Shown: in pieces, positions 1 to 5,271 of the stretch
How the letters are laid out: the number at the start of each line of letters is the position of its first letter
Numbering within the stretch: position 1 is the first letter of the stretch
NCBI RefSeq assembly: GCF_000789255.1
Contig: NZ_CP009552.1
Location: forward strand, 744,001 to 808,000
Source: Geoglobus acetivorans
GTDB lineage: Archaea; Halobacteriota; Archaeoglobi; Archaeoglobales; Archaeoglobaceae
Direction: 5' to 3'
Length of the DNA: 64,000 bases
Notes under the pieces: generated by a model
Told to the model about the DNA's origin: nothing
The model's input: the letters and a program-made list of their open reading frames with translations, nothing else
Databases searched by the model: none
Translations under genes and position numbers: made by a program

Positions 1-222
1 GTAGATCTTCCTGACCTCGTCGTAAATCGGCCCGTCAAAGAAAGAGAGTGGACAGTAGCCTTCCTCGTGCTCCACCCTGAACTTCGGTCCGTGGCTGTTG
101 TAGCCATTCCGCGTTAGCCTGCCGACCCTGCCGCACTTGGGGCAGGTGAGGACTATCGTCTCTGTGCTGCCGGCCCTTATGACCTTGTAGCTCAGCGGGA
201 CTGGCAGCTCACTCAAACTCAT
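1..222 (-). CDS. Zinc-ribbon protein of the integrated element, partial
   Basis: The reading frame is open from an ATG at 222 to the left edge, so only the first 74 residues are visible. A CPKCG pair lies near residue 27, and a further Cys and two His follow, which suggests a small zinc-binding fold. The start lies inside the end of the upstream 40-residue gene (209-331), so the two are translationally coupled. It is the last visible gene of the leftward operon that begins at 1397. I do not recognise a named family; such small zinc fingers are common in archaeal plasmids and viruses. Confidence 0.6.
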   Translation of the reverse strand, partial: MSLSELPVPLSYKVIRAGSTETIVLTCPKCGRVGRLTRNGYNSHGPKFRVEHEEGYCPLSFFDGPIYDEVRKIY

Positions 223-331
223 CACAGACCATCACTCCTGTGGTTGGATAGCTGTGCTTCACGCAGTAGCTCCCCTTGAAGTAGGTGCAGGCGGCGCAGC
301 AGTTCGCGGGCTTAAAGTTTGGAGGGATCAT
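209..331 (-). CDS. 40-residue Cys-rich micro-protein
   Basis: A complete ORF of 40 codons starts at ATG 331 and ends at TGA 209-211. It has five cysteines: a CCAAC cluster at residues 11-15, one near 23 and one near 36. This spacing suggests a small metal-binding fold. Its start overlaps the end of the gene at 312-506 by 20 bp and its end overlaps the next gene by 14 bp, the same packing as the rest of the operon. No family is recognised. The overlaps and cysteine pattern are the evidence that it is real. Confidence 0.55.
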   Translation of the reverse strand: MIPPNFKPANCCAACTYFKGSYCVKHSYPTTGVMVCDEFE

Positions 332-506
332 CGCCGCCACCCCTGGTGAAGTACATGAGCGAGCCCTCGAAGTGCGAGAAGCGGTAGCCGATGCCCGCGA
401 GCGCGTCGATGATCTCTTTTGCCTCGTCCATTGTCAGTCTCGACTTCTTGACAGTTATTACTTCGAATCCCTCCGTGTATTCATTGCAGTGAATGAGCAT
501 TGACAT
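312..506 (-). CDS. Hypothetical small protein of the leftward operon
   Basis: About 64 residues and unrecognised. The N-terminal part looks like two short strands, followed by a charged helix (DEAKEIIDALAGIGY) and an aromatic strand. This is the layout of the small alpha/beta proteins often carried by archaeal plasmids. ATG 506 overlaps the stop of the preceding gene as TGATG; a GTG three bases upstream is an alternative start. The 3' end overlaps the Cys-rich micro-gene. Confidence 0.6.
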   Translation of the reverse strand: MSMLIHCNEYTEGFEVITVKKSRLTMDEAKEIIDALAGIGYRFSHFEGSLMYFTRGGGDDPSKL

Positions 507-805
507 CACCCCAGAATTGCCTCGACCTCCAGAATCTCTCGTTCGACACTCTCAAGAAATTCCTCGATCAGGTCGTCGCTCTCTCTGAAAACATAGGTGA
601 CGTACCCATCTTTGATCGTTATGCACAAATGGAGTTCTTCAAGAAGGTTTGCGAGCTTCTTTCTGTAGTTTCTGCACTTCCTGAAGTAGTACTCTCCATC
701 CCGCTCTTCCACGAGTTTAAGCTGTTTGAGCTTCTCCAGAATGTGCGGTTTTGCCTCGACCCTGATGATCGCCAGCCCATTCTTGAGAACCGGTGCGAAT
801 GGCAT
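506..805 (-). CDS. Hypothetical protein, possible winged-helix fold
   Basis: 99 residues. The middle reads as helix, helix and beta-hairpin (HILEKLKQLKLVEERDGEYY), like the recognition part of a winged helix. The C-terminal third is an acidic helix (ESDDLIEEFLESVEREILEVE). ATG 805 overlaps the preceding stop as TGATG, with a GGGGGAG Shine-Dalgarno sequence just upstream. It belongs to the overlapping leftward operon. A DNA-binding role is only inferred from the fold-like pattern. Confidence 0.6.
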   Translation of the reverse strand: MPFAPVLKNGLAIIRVEAKPHILEKLKQLKLVEERDGEYYFRKCRNYRKKLANLLEELHLCITIKDGYVTYVFRESDDLIEEFLESVEREILEVEAILG

Positions 806-1002
806 CACTCTCCCCCTCCGAGAAAAGCCTCTCTCAGCTTCTCATCAGCCTCTTTGATCTTCTGCAGAACTTCCTCGATGTCCGTGCCGTTGTAGCTGAT
901 CTCCCAGCCGTAATCCCCTCTGGTCCCTCTCTTCAGCGTCACTTTCAGCTCCTGCTCCCTGAAGTTGTAGTGCTCGTGCCTGACAATCTGCTCGTCAGAC
1001 AT
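805..1002 (-). CDS. Hypothetical 65-residue protein of the leftward operon
   Basis: A small charged protein. A beta-rich N-terminal part (strands around residues 15-42) is followed by an amphipathic helix (DIEEVLQKIKEADEKL) and a Gly-rich end. ATG 1002 lies inside the 3' end of the RHH gene 995-1210. The C-terminal GGGE codons contain the Shine-Dalgarno sequence of the next gene, so translation is probably coupled. No family is recognised. Confidence 0.6.
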   Translation of the reverse strand: MSDEQIVRHEHYNFREQELKVTLKRGTRGDYGWEISYNGTDIEEVLQKIKEADEKLREAFLGGGE

Positions 1003-1210
1003 TGCTGTTCACCTCCAGCTCGGAATGGAGTTCGGGGTAGTACTGCCTCAGCAGATCCTCTATCGCCGTTACAATCGCATGAGACCTGCTCTTGAACTCT
1101 CCAGACTTGACAAGCTTGTCCAGCAGGTAAAGCCTGTCGAGTCTCATCTGGAAGCTGACCATGGTCTTCTCCTGACTAAGCCACCTGAAGAGCTCACTGC
1201 TGTCGGGCAT
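995..1210 (-). CDS. Ribbon-helix-helix (CopG-like) DNA-binding protein
   Basis: 71 residues with the RHH layout: a short N-terminal strand (VSFQMRLD), helix A (LYLLDKLVKSGEF), then the typical KSRSHAIVTAIEDLL turn and helix B. Such proteins bind operators as dimers of dimers and often repress their own plasmid or viral operon. It overlaps the RHH gene upstream by 17 bp and the next gene by 8 bp. The operator-like repeats at 1413-1471 are its natural candidate target, shared with the neighbouring RHH protein. Confidence 0.75.
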   Translation of the reverse strand: MPDSSELFRWLSQEKTMVSFQMRLDRLYLLDKLVKSGEFKSRSHAIVTAIEDLLRQYYPELHSELEVNSNV

Positions 1211-1397
1211 CTGTGGTCACCTCCTCCTCATTCTCCAGAACCTTATACTTCGAAACAAGCTCTCTGATTGCTGTTCTGACTGCATCGCTGACGTTCATGA
1301 ACAGCCCCCTGTCAACGAGCTCCTTCAGCGCCTCCGCATCAGCCCTTGCTACCCTCACATTCAGATACTCTCCATCCACAACTTTTGCCCGACTCAC
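1194..1397 (-). CDS. Ribbon-helix-helix (CopG-like) DNA-binding protein, first gene of the operon
   Basis: 67 residues starting at GTG 1397, with a GAGGTGAT Shine-Dalgarno sequence just upstream. The RHH pattern is clear: strand YLNVRVARAD, helix A ALKELVDRGLF, turn MNVSDAVRTAIREL and helix B. The helix-turn segment closely resembles that of the divergent RHH protein at 1614 (GYFSNVSDAVRYAIHEM), so the two are paralogues. It heads a leftward operon of at least seven overlapping genes. The upstream region has a TATA box flanked by TTACTTTAC direct repeats, so autoregulation is likely but inferred. Confidence 0.8.
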   Translation of the reverse strand: MSRAKVVDGEYLNVRVARADAEALKELVDRGLFMNVSDAVRTAIRELVSKYKVLENEEEVTTDARQQ

Positions 1398-1412
1398 GGT
1401 TTAATCACCTCA

Positions 1413-1471
1413 ATTACTTTACTATTGCTATATTAGCGAGCGCCTATATTTATACTTTACGATTACTTTAC
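1413..1471 (-). promoter_or_regulatory. Promoter of the leftward operon with TTACTTTAC direct repeats
   Basis: Three direct copies of a TACTTTAC core lie at 1413-1422, 1452-1460 and 1462-1471. They flank a leftward TATA box (GTATAAATATAGG on the minus strand, 1443-1454). Repeats of this size around a TATA box fit an operator for the RHH proteins encoded just downstream. Confidence 0.5.
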
Positions 1472-1613
1472 TTTTGTTACATGATATCTGGAATAAGCAC
1501 ACAAAGAGATTACAATTGTAAAACTATTCCAAAAATATTATGAATAGCCTAACCGACTCACAACACCGAAACACTCATTAATTATTTATACGTAGAGATG
1601 GTAAAACAATAGT

Positions 1614-1871
1614 ATGGTAAAACAAAGAGCGGTAACGGACCAAGACCGAAAATCTGTTCAAATGAATATTACAGTCTCTCCAATCCTCAAACGAGAGCTC
1701 GAAGAGCTGGTCGAGAGAGGTTATTTCTCTAATGTTTCGGATGCAGTGAGATATGCAATCCACGAGATGCTTGCAAGATTCAGAGCTGAGGGGAGACTTC
1801 CACCAGACTCAGCAGAGGAGAGAATCAGACACGCTCGACTGATAGAAGAAAGAGAAGGTGAGCTGGAATGA
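1614..1871 (+). CDS. Ribbon-helix-helix protein with a repeated C-terminal tail
   Basis: 85 residues. Residues 1-55 form an RHH domain: strand VQMNITVSP, helix A LKRELEELVERG, turn SNVSDAVRYAIHEML. The last ~22 residues are an Arg/Glu-rich tail (PPDSAEERIRHARLIEEREG) that recurs elsewhere in the element. ATG 1614 is about 29 bp after a TATA box (1581-1590), which fits leaderless transcription. An ATG at 1598 would give only a four-codon ORF. A paralogue with the same tail lies at 3374-3634. The TGA stop is directly followed by the convergent leftward gene 1874-2068. Confidence 0.8.
   Translation: MVKQRAVTDQDRKSVQMNITVSPILKRELEELVERGYFSNVSDAVRYAIHEMLARFRAEGRLPPDSAEERIRHARLIEEREGELE
1800..1871 (+). 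repeat. Tail repeat copy 1
   Basis: First copy of a ~70-bp sequence found again at 2461, 3563 and 4619, with a diverged copy at 5221. Here it encodes the C-terminus of the RHH protein. It differs from copy 2 at only about one of 67 bases. Confidence 0.9.
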
Positions 1872-1873
1872 GT

Positions 1874-2068
1874 TCACTTGGCGTCCAACTGCATCTTGGC
1901 AGTTATAACAGCCTCAAACACAACCCGTGCATTCTGAACATTCCTCTCATCGCTGAAATCCCTGTCCAGCACTTCATCAAGAATCGCTTTGAGCCTTCTG
2001 TATGTCTCTTCAAGCTTTTCATTGTCGGCTTCAATTCGAACCCCAAAAATCTCGGAAAGCTTCTCCAT
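1874..2068 (-). CDS. Small helical protein, paralogue of 3631-3789
   Basis: 64 residues, predicted almost entirely helical and highly charged. Its C-terminal 40 residues (LKAILDEVLDRDFSDERNVQ, then an ARVVFEAVITAK-like helix) align with the small protein at 3631-3789. ATG 2068 sits 26 bp from the centre of a TATA-like element (2090-2097) followed by AGTCC, the arrangement seen at four other leftward genes. No Shine-Dalgarno sequence is visible, so the transcript is probably leaderless. It ends two bases past the RHH stop codon, convergent with it. Function is unknown; the size and pairing recall antitoxins or small regulators, but this is a guess. Confidence 0.65.
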   Translation of the reverse strand: MEKLSEIFGVRIEADNEKLEETYRRLKAILDEVLDRDFSDERNVQNARVVFEAVITAKMQLDAK

Positions 2069-2086
2069 GGGCTGAGGTCTTCAATG

Positions 2087-2099
2087 GACTTTAAAAATC
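2087..2099 (-). promoter_or_regulatory. Shared leaderless promoter motif, copy 1
   Basis: Minus strand reads GATTTTTAAAGTC, centred about 26 bp upstream of ATG 2068. The same TTTWWAAAGTC motif at the same distance precedes four other leftward genes. The core is near-palindromic and also lies about 25 bp before the rightward gene at 2116. Confidence 0.65.
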
Positions 2100-2115
2100 T
2101 GGGTCGGGTGATGTT

Positions 2116-2424
2116 ATGACCAATTATCTCATGTTGCTGATCCTGTATAAAAAAGAGGGGCGATCAGAGGAGCTTGCAGATAAGTTAAAACTTGATGGAA
2201 TCAAGCTTAAAGAGCTGTATAGGGTTTTAAGCCATGAAAAATTGCCTAATTCGCATCTCGGTCGTAGAGTGGATTGTATAGCCATACTGGAAGTGGAAGA
2301 GAGAGCGATTAGGAATCAGGCACTTGTGAATCTTCTCAAAACCCTTGAGAAATACTGGGATGTCGATTGGCACATCCCAGTTCAGAAGGTGTACGATGAA
2401 GAACGCACTGAAGAATTTGTTTAG
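2116..2424 (+). CDS. Hypothetical protein, paralogue of 3834-4088
   Basis: 102 residues and unrecognised. ATG 2116 has a GGGTGATGTT Shine-Dalgarno context. It shares with the protein at 3834-4088 a KL..(D/E)GIKL....V core, a beta strand in the middle, and a C-terminal WDVDWHIPVQK segment (WKTDWYYPVKA in the paralogue). The conserved aromatic W-x-x-D-W-x-x-P-V motif is the family's signature in this element. It is the first gene of a rightward run up to 3634. Confidence 0.65.
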   Translation: MTNYLMLLILYKKEGRSEELADKLKLDGIKLKELYRVLSHEKLPNSHLGRRVDCIAILEVEERAIRNQALVNLLKTLEKYWDVDWHIPVQKVYDEERTEEFV

Positions 2425-2460
2425 AGGTGTTGTAAGTGAATAGTGGTGACTGTCAATCTC

Positions 2461-2527
2461 AGAATCAGCAGAGGAGAGAATCAGACACGCTCGACTGATA
2501 GAAGAAAGAGAAGGTGAGCTGGAATAG
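2461..2527 (+). repeat. Tail repeat copy 2, without its RHH domain
   Basis: Same ~67 bp as copy 1 with one mismatch. The tail frame here has no ATG, GTG or TTG start upstream: the frame is closed by a TGA about 17 bases before the repeat. It ends at TAG and is followed by GTTTGA and the CTG-start gene at 2546, all in one frame. It appears to be the remnant of an RHH gene that lost its DNA-binding part. Confidence 0.85.
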
Positions 2528-2545
2528 GTTTGAGGGGGTGGTAGG

Positions 2546-2938
2546 CTGGAAAAATCTGCTGCTAATCTGAGTAAGGAGGATTTTTTGAAGATGCTCGAGG
2601 GATTCAGAGAAGAAATAGACGGGATGGCTAAGATGCTCGAAGGTGCGGCCAAGCTGAGGGAATTCGAGGAGAAGACAGGTTACAGAGTTTTGACAGGAAC
2701 GCTACCAAAAGAGATTGCAAGGATGATCGAAGATGGGGCTTTAGACGAGGTGCTAAGAGGAGTCAATGTAGGTGAAGTTCTAAAGCTCTTTGACTCGCTT
2801 ATGAGAATCCTTGACCTTCTGAACGAAATACAGGAGACTGACGTGGAGTCTGTGGATTTGAAAGAACTTGAGGAAATCAAAAATTCTGCTGAAGCGATCA
2901 GGAAGACAATAAACGAGTTCGTGACACAGGTGAGTTAG
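2546..2938 (+). CDS. Helical hypothetical protein with probable CTG start
   Basis: About 130 residues, all-helical and charged, with coiled-coil-like stretches near residues 16-40 and 85-125. The frame opens after TGA at 2531. A strong Shine-Dalgarno sequence (GGGGGTGGT) lies just before CTG 2546, and an identical leader with CTG precedes the unrelated gene at 4709. Alternative starts are TTG 2585, behind its own AAGGAGG sequence, and ATG 2591. The next gene starts at the base after the TAG stop. Function is unknown. Confidence 0.6.
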   Translation: MEKSAANLSKEDFLKMLEGFREEIDGMAKMLEGAAKLREFEEKTGYRVLTGTLPKEIARMIEDGALDEVLRGVNVGEVLKLFDSLMRILDLLNEIQETDVESVDLKELEEIKNSAEAIRKTINEFVTQVS

Positions 2939-3220
2939 ATGGCAGAAGTTATCCCCATGTACAGGATGGTGCATCCAGAATTTAAATTAAAAAGTCTCTC
3001 AGAGATCATATCCAGCATGCTCAATAGAGAGAAAGAGGTTGTTTATCTCAGAACGATCCCTGTTGGTGAAGCAAAAAAGCTCGTTCTTGATTACATCGAG
3101 AGACATCCGGGCTGCTGGACAGAGGAGATATTCATGAATCTTCGCCTTGACCCGCTGCTTGTTTCTAAAGTGCTCAGAGAGCTTGAGAAGGAGGGTCTGA
3201 TTGAAGGGAGAATCGAATGA
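2939..3220 (+). CDS. Winged-helix DNA-binding protein
   Basis: 93 residues. The C-terminal half is a winged helix-turn-helix: VLDYIERHPGCWTEEIFMNL for helices 1 and 2, DPLLVSKVLRELEKEGLIEG for the recognition helix and wing. The N-terminal half (MYRMVHPEFKLKSLSEIISS) may mediate dimerisation or partner binding. It starts at ATG 2939, immediately after the preceding stop. It is a likely transcription regulator of the element; no target site is identified. Confidence 0.7.
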   Translation: MAEVIPMYRMVHPEFKLKSLSEIISSMLNREKEVVYLRTIPVGEAKKLVLDYIERHPGCWTEEIFMNLRLDPLLVSKVLRELEKEGLIEGRIE

Positions 3221-3371
3221 CATTATCTACTTCGAATCTGCACTCATAATTGCGAGGGAAATAAAGCTCGAGAAAAAGCCTGTGCATACTACGAGCAGAC
3301 ATAAAGCGATGATTGCCAAAGCCAAAAATGGGTACATCGATATCAGAAAAAGATGGTACAAGAGAGTTTGA
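3201..3371 (+). CDS. Small basic protein overlapping the winged-helix gene
   Basis: 56 residues from TTG 3201, with GGAGGG five bases upstream, overlapping the end of the winged-helix gene by 20 bp. The protein is strongly basic in its C-terminal half (HTTSRHKAMIAKAKNGYIDI, then an RKRWYKRV end), which suggests nucleic-acid binding. The next RHH gene starts three bases after its stop. No family is recognised; the Shine-Dalgarno sequence and compact packing support it. Confidence 0.5.
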   Translation: MKGESNDIIYFESALIIAREIKLEKKPVHTTSRHKAMIAKAKNGYIDIRKRWYKRV

Positions 3372-3373
3372 AA

Positions 3374-3634
3374 ATGGCGGCAAAACAAAGACAAAAATAT
3401 GAGATCAGGGGAGACAGGGCACAATTGGTGCTTGATGGATACACAAGAGCAATTCTCGAAGAACTCATGTCCACCGGCGACTTCAAGTCCACCTCCCAGC
3501 TTTTGCAGATTGCAGTGATCAACCTGTACAAGGACTACGAAGCGAAGGGTAAGCTGAGAAAACCACCAGACTCAGCAGAGGAGAGAATCAGACACGCTCG
3601 ACTGATAGAAGAAAGAGAAGGGGAGGTAGATTAG
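3374..3634 (+). CDS. Ribbon-helix-helix protein with repeated C-terminal tail, paralogue of 1614-1871
   Basis: 86 residues from ATG 3374. An in-frame ATG at 3353 is possible, but the start at 3374 aligns with the paralogue (MAAKQRQ against MVKQRAV). The RHH region is strand RAQLVLDG, helix A AILEELMSTGDF, turn KSTSQLLQIAVINL. The C-terminal 23 residues are the element's repeated tail, ending EGEVD. It closes the rightward run 2116-3634 and converges with the small gene 3631-3789, overlapping it by four bases. Confidence 0.75.
   Translation: MAAKQRQKYEIRGDRAQLVLDGYTRAILEELMSTGDFKSTSQLLQIAVINLYKDYEAKGKLRKPPDSAEERIRHARLIEEREGEVD
3563..3634 (+). repeat. Tail repeat copy 3
   Basis: Encodes the tail of the RHH protein. 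It is identical to copy 1 over about 57 bases and diverges at the last 12 (EGEVD instead of EGELE). Confidence 0.9.
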
Positions 3635-3789
3635 GAGGTTGATTCAATGTCCATCAGCCTCTTCGTTCTAACAAGAATCTTGAATAACATCTCTGCTCTA
3701 CGAATGTTCTTCGGCTCGGTAAAATCAGCATCAAAACAATCCAGTAAGCCCTGCTTAGTTCTCTCGAAAATCTCCTTCAATTCGTCCAT
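3631..3789 (-). CDS. Small helical protein, paralogue of 1874-2068
   Basis: 52 residues from ATG 3789. It is helical and charged (ELKEIFERTKQGLLDCFDAD, FTEPKNIRRAEMLFKILVRT). It aligns over most of its length with the protein at 1874-2068, including the DRDF/DADF turn and the following N(V/I)..A..(V/L)F motif. Its promoter (3812-3819) has the shared leaderless TATA plus AGTC arrangement. It sits tail to tail with an RHH-plus-tail gene, exactly as its paralogue does, so the two RHH/small-helical units are duplicates. Confidence 0.6.
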   Translation of the reverse strand: MDELKEIFERTKQGLLDCFDADFTEPKNIRRAEMLFKILVRTKRLMDIESTS

Positions 3790-3807
3790 GAGAAGCTTGG
3801 CTTTACG

Positions 3808-3820
3808 GGACTTTATAAAT
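3808..3820 (-). promoter_or_regulatory. Shared leaderless promoter motif, copy 2
   Basis: Minus strand reads ATTTATAAAGTCC, with the TATA core centred 26 bp upstream of ATG 3789. Same motif and spacing as the copies at 2087, 4595, 5199 and 5808. Confidence 0.65.
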
Positions 3821-3833
3821 CTGAGGTGAGACC

Positions 3834-4088
3834 GTGATAGTTGGAGTTGCCCTTCTATGGGAGAAGGACGAGCATTTTATGACTCCAGATAAGTTAGGGG
3901 TGGAGGGAATAAAATTGCTTAGAGTGTACAATATAGACGACGATTCAGGGTTGCAATACATTGTAGTTTTTGCTGTCGAACTGGAAAAATATCCTCAATG
4001 TCTTGTCGAATATGTTGAATTTTTGGATGAATTTTGGAAAACTGATTGGTACTATCCCGTAAAAGCTACAGAGTTTGAATGGAGGTGA
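3834..4088 (+). CDS. Hypothetical protein, paralogue of 2116-2424
   Basis: 84 residues from GTG 3834, behind a GAGGTGAG Shine-Dalgarno sequence. It begins with a hydrophobic strand (VGVALLW) and ends with the aromatic WKTDWYYPVKA motif shared with 2116-2424. The middle LQYIVVFAVELEKYP aligns with DCIAILEVEERAI of the paralogue. It is adjacent to the micro-gene at 4092, which has its own Shine-Dalgarno sequence in this gene's last codons. Function is unknown. Confidence 0.6.
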   Translation: MIVGVALLWEKDEHFMTPDKLGVEGIKLLRVYNIDDDSGLQYIVVFAVELEKYPQCLVEYVEFLDEFWKTDWYYPVKATEFEWR

Positions 4089-4091
4089 TGT

Positions 4092-4190
4092 ATGTCGGGA
4101 GATAAGGAAAAGAAATGGGAATCCAGACCCATGTATGTTGAGGTTGAGAAGGCAGCTAAAGAAAAATCAAAGAAAACAGTAGACTTATGA
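4092..4190 (+). CDS. 32-residue charged micro-protein overlapping a membrane-protein gene
   Basis: A complete ORF (M-SGDKEKKWESRPMYVEVEK and on) from ATG 4092 to TGA 4188-4190. GGAGGTGATGT lies just upstream, one of the best Shine-Dalgarno sequences in the element. It is Lys/Glu-rich and probably disordered or helical. Its last 35 bases overlap the end of the membrane protein on the other strand. The same layout is repeated at 5272-5379, whose product also starts M-(S/G)-G-D-K. The two overlaps suggest a functional pair, perhaps a regulator or antitoxin of the membrane protein (inference). Confidence 0.55.
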   Translation: MSGDKEKKWESRPMYVEVEKAAKEKSKKTVDL

Positions 4191-4575
4191 TGGAGAATAG
4201 AAACGTCCAGATTGATATCTTCAGGAATCTGGCAGATCTGGATATGTTGTGCAAATTGAACTCCTCGCAATCTCCGAGCGTTGCAACGATGGTGCGCTTT
4301 AGTTCGTCAACGTCTTCTGACTTCTTTACTTCATTGAGAACCTTGTTTATCATCAACCGTCTGTATTTCCGCACGGTTAAGGTGAGGGTTGCAAAGAGAG
4401 CTGAGACAGATGCAATAATTACGGGTAATAAGTATCCAGCGTTGCTACTTAAACCGGCGAGTATTCCAGCCGACGCCAAAATCACACTTGCTTTCTGTTC
4501 GATCTCCCGTTTATCATCCATACTTTCTTCAAATACTCTCCACGAAACATCAAGCATTACATCTTCGACGCTCAT
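4156..4575 (-). CDS. PycTM/SLATT-like three-TM membrane protein, paralogue of 5341-5790
   Basis: 139 residues. Near the N-terminus is EESMDDKREIEQKASVILAS, very like the entry to the first membrane helix of Pycsar-type TM effectors (…KA..IL..NG). Two membrane helices follow (about 28-45 and 47-66), then a cytoplasmic helical segment (74-110) with an NLHNISRSARFLK motif, then a C-terminal membrane helix (115-138). The same order is found in the paralogue. ATG 4575 has the shared promoter 26 bp upstream. No nucleotide-cyclase gene is seen in the window, so an antiviral role is only a hypothesis. Confidence 0.6.
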   Translation of the reverse strand: MSVEDVMLDVSWRVFEESMDDKREIEQKASVILASAGILAGLSSNAGYLLPVIIASVSALFATLTLTVRKYRRLMINKVLNEVKKSEDVDELKRTIVATLGDCEEFNLHNISRSARFLKISIWTFLFSIISLLFSLIFL

Positions 4576-4594
4576 AGATTTAGAATCAATCCAT

Positions 4595-4606
4595 GACTTT
4601 AAAAAC
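4595..4606 (-). promoter_or_regulatory. Shared leaderless promoter motif, copy 3
   Basis: Minus strand reads GTTTTTAAAGTC, centred about 26 bp upstream of ATG 4575. Confidence 0.65.
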
Positions 4607-4618
4607 CCAATTCGTAAA

Positions 4619-4690
4619 CCACCAGAATCAGCAGAAGAGAGAATCAGACACGCTCAACTTATTGAAGAAAGAGAAGGTGAGCTGGAATAG
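4619..4690 (+). repeat. Tail repeat copy 4, without its RHH domain
   Basis: About 72 bases matching copy 3 with a few changes (HAQLIEERE instead of HARLIEERE), ending in TAG. The tail frame is open upstream only antisense to the membrane-protein gene and its promoter, so no RHH domain precedes it. From GAGCTGGAATAG through the CTG at 4709 the sequence equals that after copy 2, apart from one base. Confidence 0.85.
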
Positions 4691-4708
4691 GTTTGAGGGG
4701 GTGATAGG

Positions 4709-5020
4709 CTGGCAGATAACACCCGTGTTGGGTTTGTATTATTCCTTAAACCAAAAACGGATGACGCCATTGAAGAGCTTAAAAAGATAATTGGGGAATT
4801 CTTCCCCGTTGCAGATGGACATTCCAAGATAAGATGTACTGTGAACCTGAACATGGTCCTAAACGCAGCAAAAGTCTTCTACGATGGAAAAATTCTTATC
4901 ATAGTCAGCGGATACCATCTGGACCTATCAAACATCCGATCATTCATTGACAGACTCTCTGAAATTGCTGAAATTGAAGTAACTATCACTAAGGACTCTT
5001 TCGAGTTTCACGAGGAATAG
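4709..5020 (+). CDS. Hypothetical alpha/beta protein with probable CTG start
   Basis: 103 residues. The frame opens at a TGA (4694) and has no ATG, GTG or TTG before the middle of the protein, so CTG 4709 is the only start that keeps the conserved-looking N-terminus (RVGFVLFLKPKTDDAIEELK). The leader GGGGGTGATAGG is a very strong Shine-Dalgarno match at the spacing used by other genes here. The pattern strand, helix, strand, strand, helix, strand (ILIIVSGYH, then IEVTITKDSFEF) suggests a ferredoxin-like fold. Its last 32 bases overlap the leftward gene 4989-5180. Function is unknown. Confidence 0.6.
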   Translation: MADNTRVGFVLFLKPKTDDAIEELKKIIGEFFPVADGHSKIRCTVNLNMVLNAAKVFYDGKILIIVSGYHLDLSNIRSFIDRLSEIAEIEVTITKDSFEFHEE

Positions 5021-5180
5021 GGGATGTCATATGAATTATCTCACCAGCGATATGTCGTGCAAGAAGCTGGTTTTTGAAAATATCGATTTCTATAAACTCT
5101 TCCACAGGATACTCATGGTAGTCATCTCTTACCACCCTACAAACAATCTTAACTGGTTCAATCTCGACATTGAGGCTCAT
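4989..5180 (-). CDS. Small leaderless hypothetical protein
   Basis: 63 residues from ATG 5180 (MSLNVEIEPVKIVCRVVRDD…). The beta-rich start is followed by an acidic helix (YPVEEFIEIDIFKNQLLARH). An ATG at 5216 would extend it, but the shared promoter (5203-5210) lies between the two, so 5180 is preferred. It overlaps the end of the CTG-start gene by 32 bp, convergent. Unlike the other leftward genes here, it has no visible paralogue. Confidence 0.55.
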   Translation of the reverse strand: MSLNVEIEPVKIVCRVVRDDYHEYPVEEFIEIDIFKNQLLARHIAGEIIHMTSPIPRETRKSP

Positions 5181-5198
5181 ACTTCTCGGACTTGGTTT

Positions 5199-5212
5199 AG
5201 ACTTTATAAATG
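5199..5212 (-). promoter_or_regulatory. Shared leaderless promoter motif, copy 4
   Basis: Minus strand reads CATTTATAAAGTCT; the TATA core (5203-5210) is centred 26 bp upstream of ATG 5180. Confidence 0.65.
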
Positions 5213-5216
5213 CCAC

Positions 5217-5261
5217 ATGAACGCTCAGATGGTTGAGGAGAAGGAGGGTGAGGTTGAGTAG
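5217..5261 (+). repeat. Degenerate tail repeat copy 5, possible 14-residue ORF
   Basis: ATG 5217 to TAG 5261 reads M-NAQMVEEKEGEVE. This aligns with the end of the tail (HARLIEEREGELE) although the DNA has diverged. It precedes the micro-gene at 5272, in the way that copies 2 and 4 precede other genes. Whether the 14-residue peptide is made is unknown. Confidence 0.5.
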
Positions 5262-5271
5262 GGGGCATGCT

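Noticed and set aside
1598-1612. Four-codon ORF (ATG GTA AAA CAA TAG) before the RHH gene as a regulatory leader
   Set aside because: It lies only ~13 bp after the TATA centre, so it would not be in the transcript; the matching bases at 1614 suggest a small local duplication.
2525-2533. Stop-codon readthrough (pyrrolysine at TAG or selenocysteine at TGA) joining the tail to the gene at 2546
   Set aside because: Two stops in a row would need different decoding systems, no SECIS-like structure is evident, and the strong ribosome site before CTG explains the layout.
4187-4690. Rightward 167-residue open frame ending in tail copy 4
   Set aside because: Its first ~130 residues are simply antisense to the three-TM protein; only the last ~23 residues (the tail) are related to anything.
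1800-4690. The tail repeats as a CRISPR array
   Set aside because: Copies are 600-1100 bp apart, each ends in frame at a stop codon, and there are genes between them.
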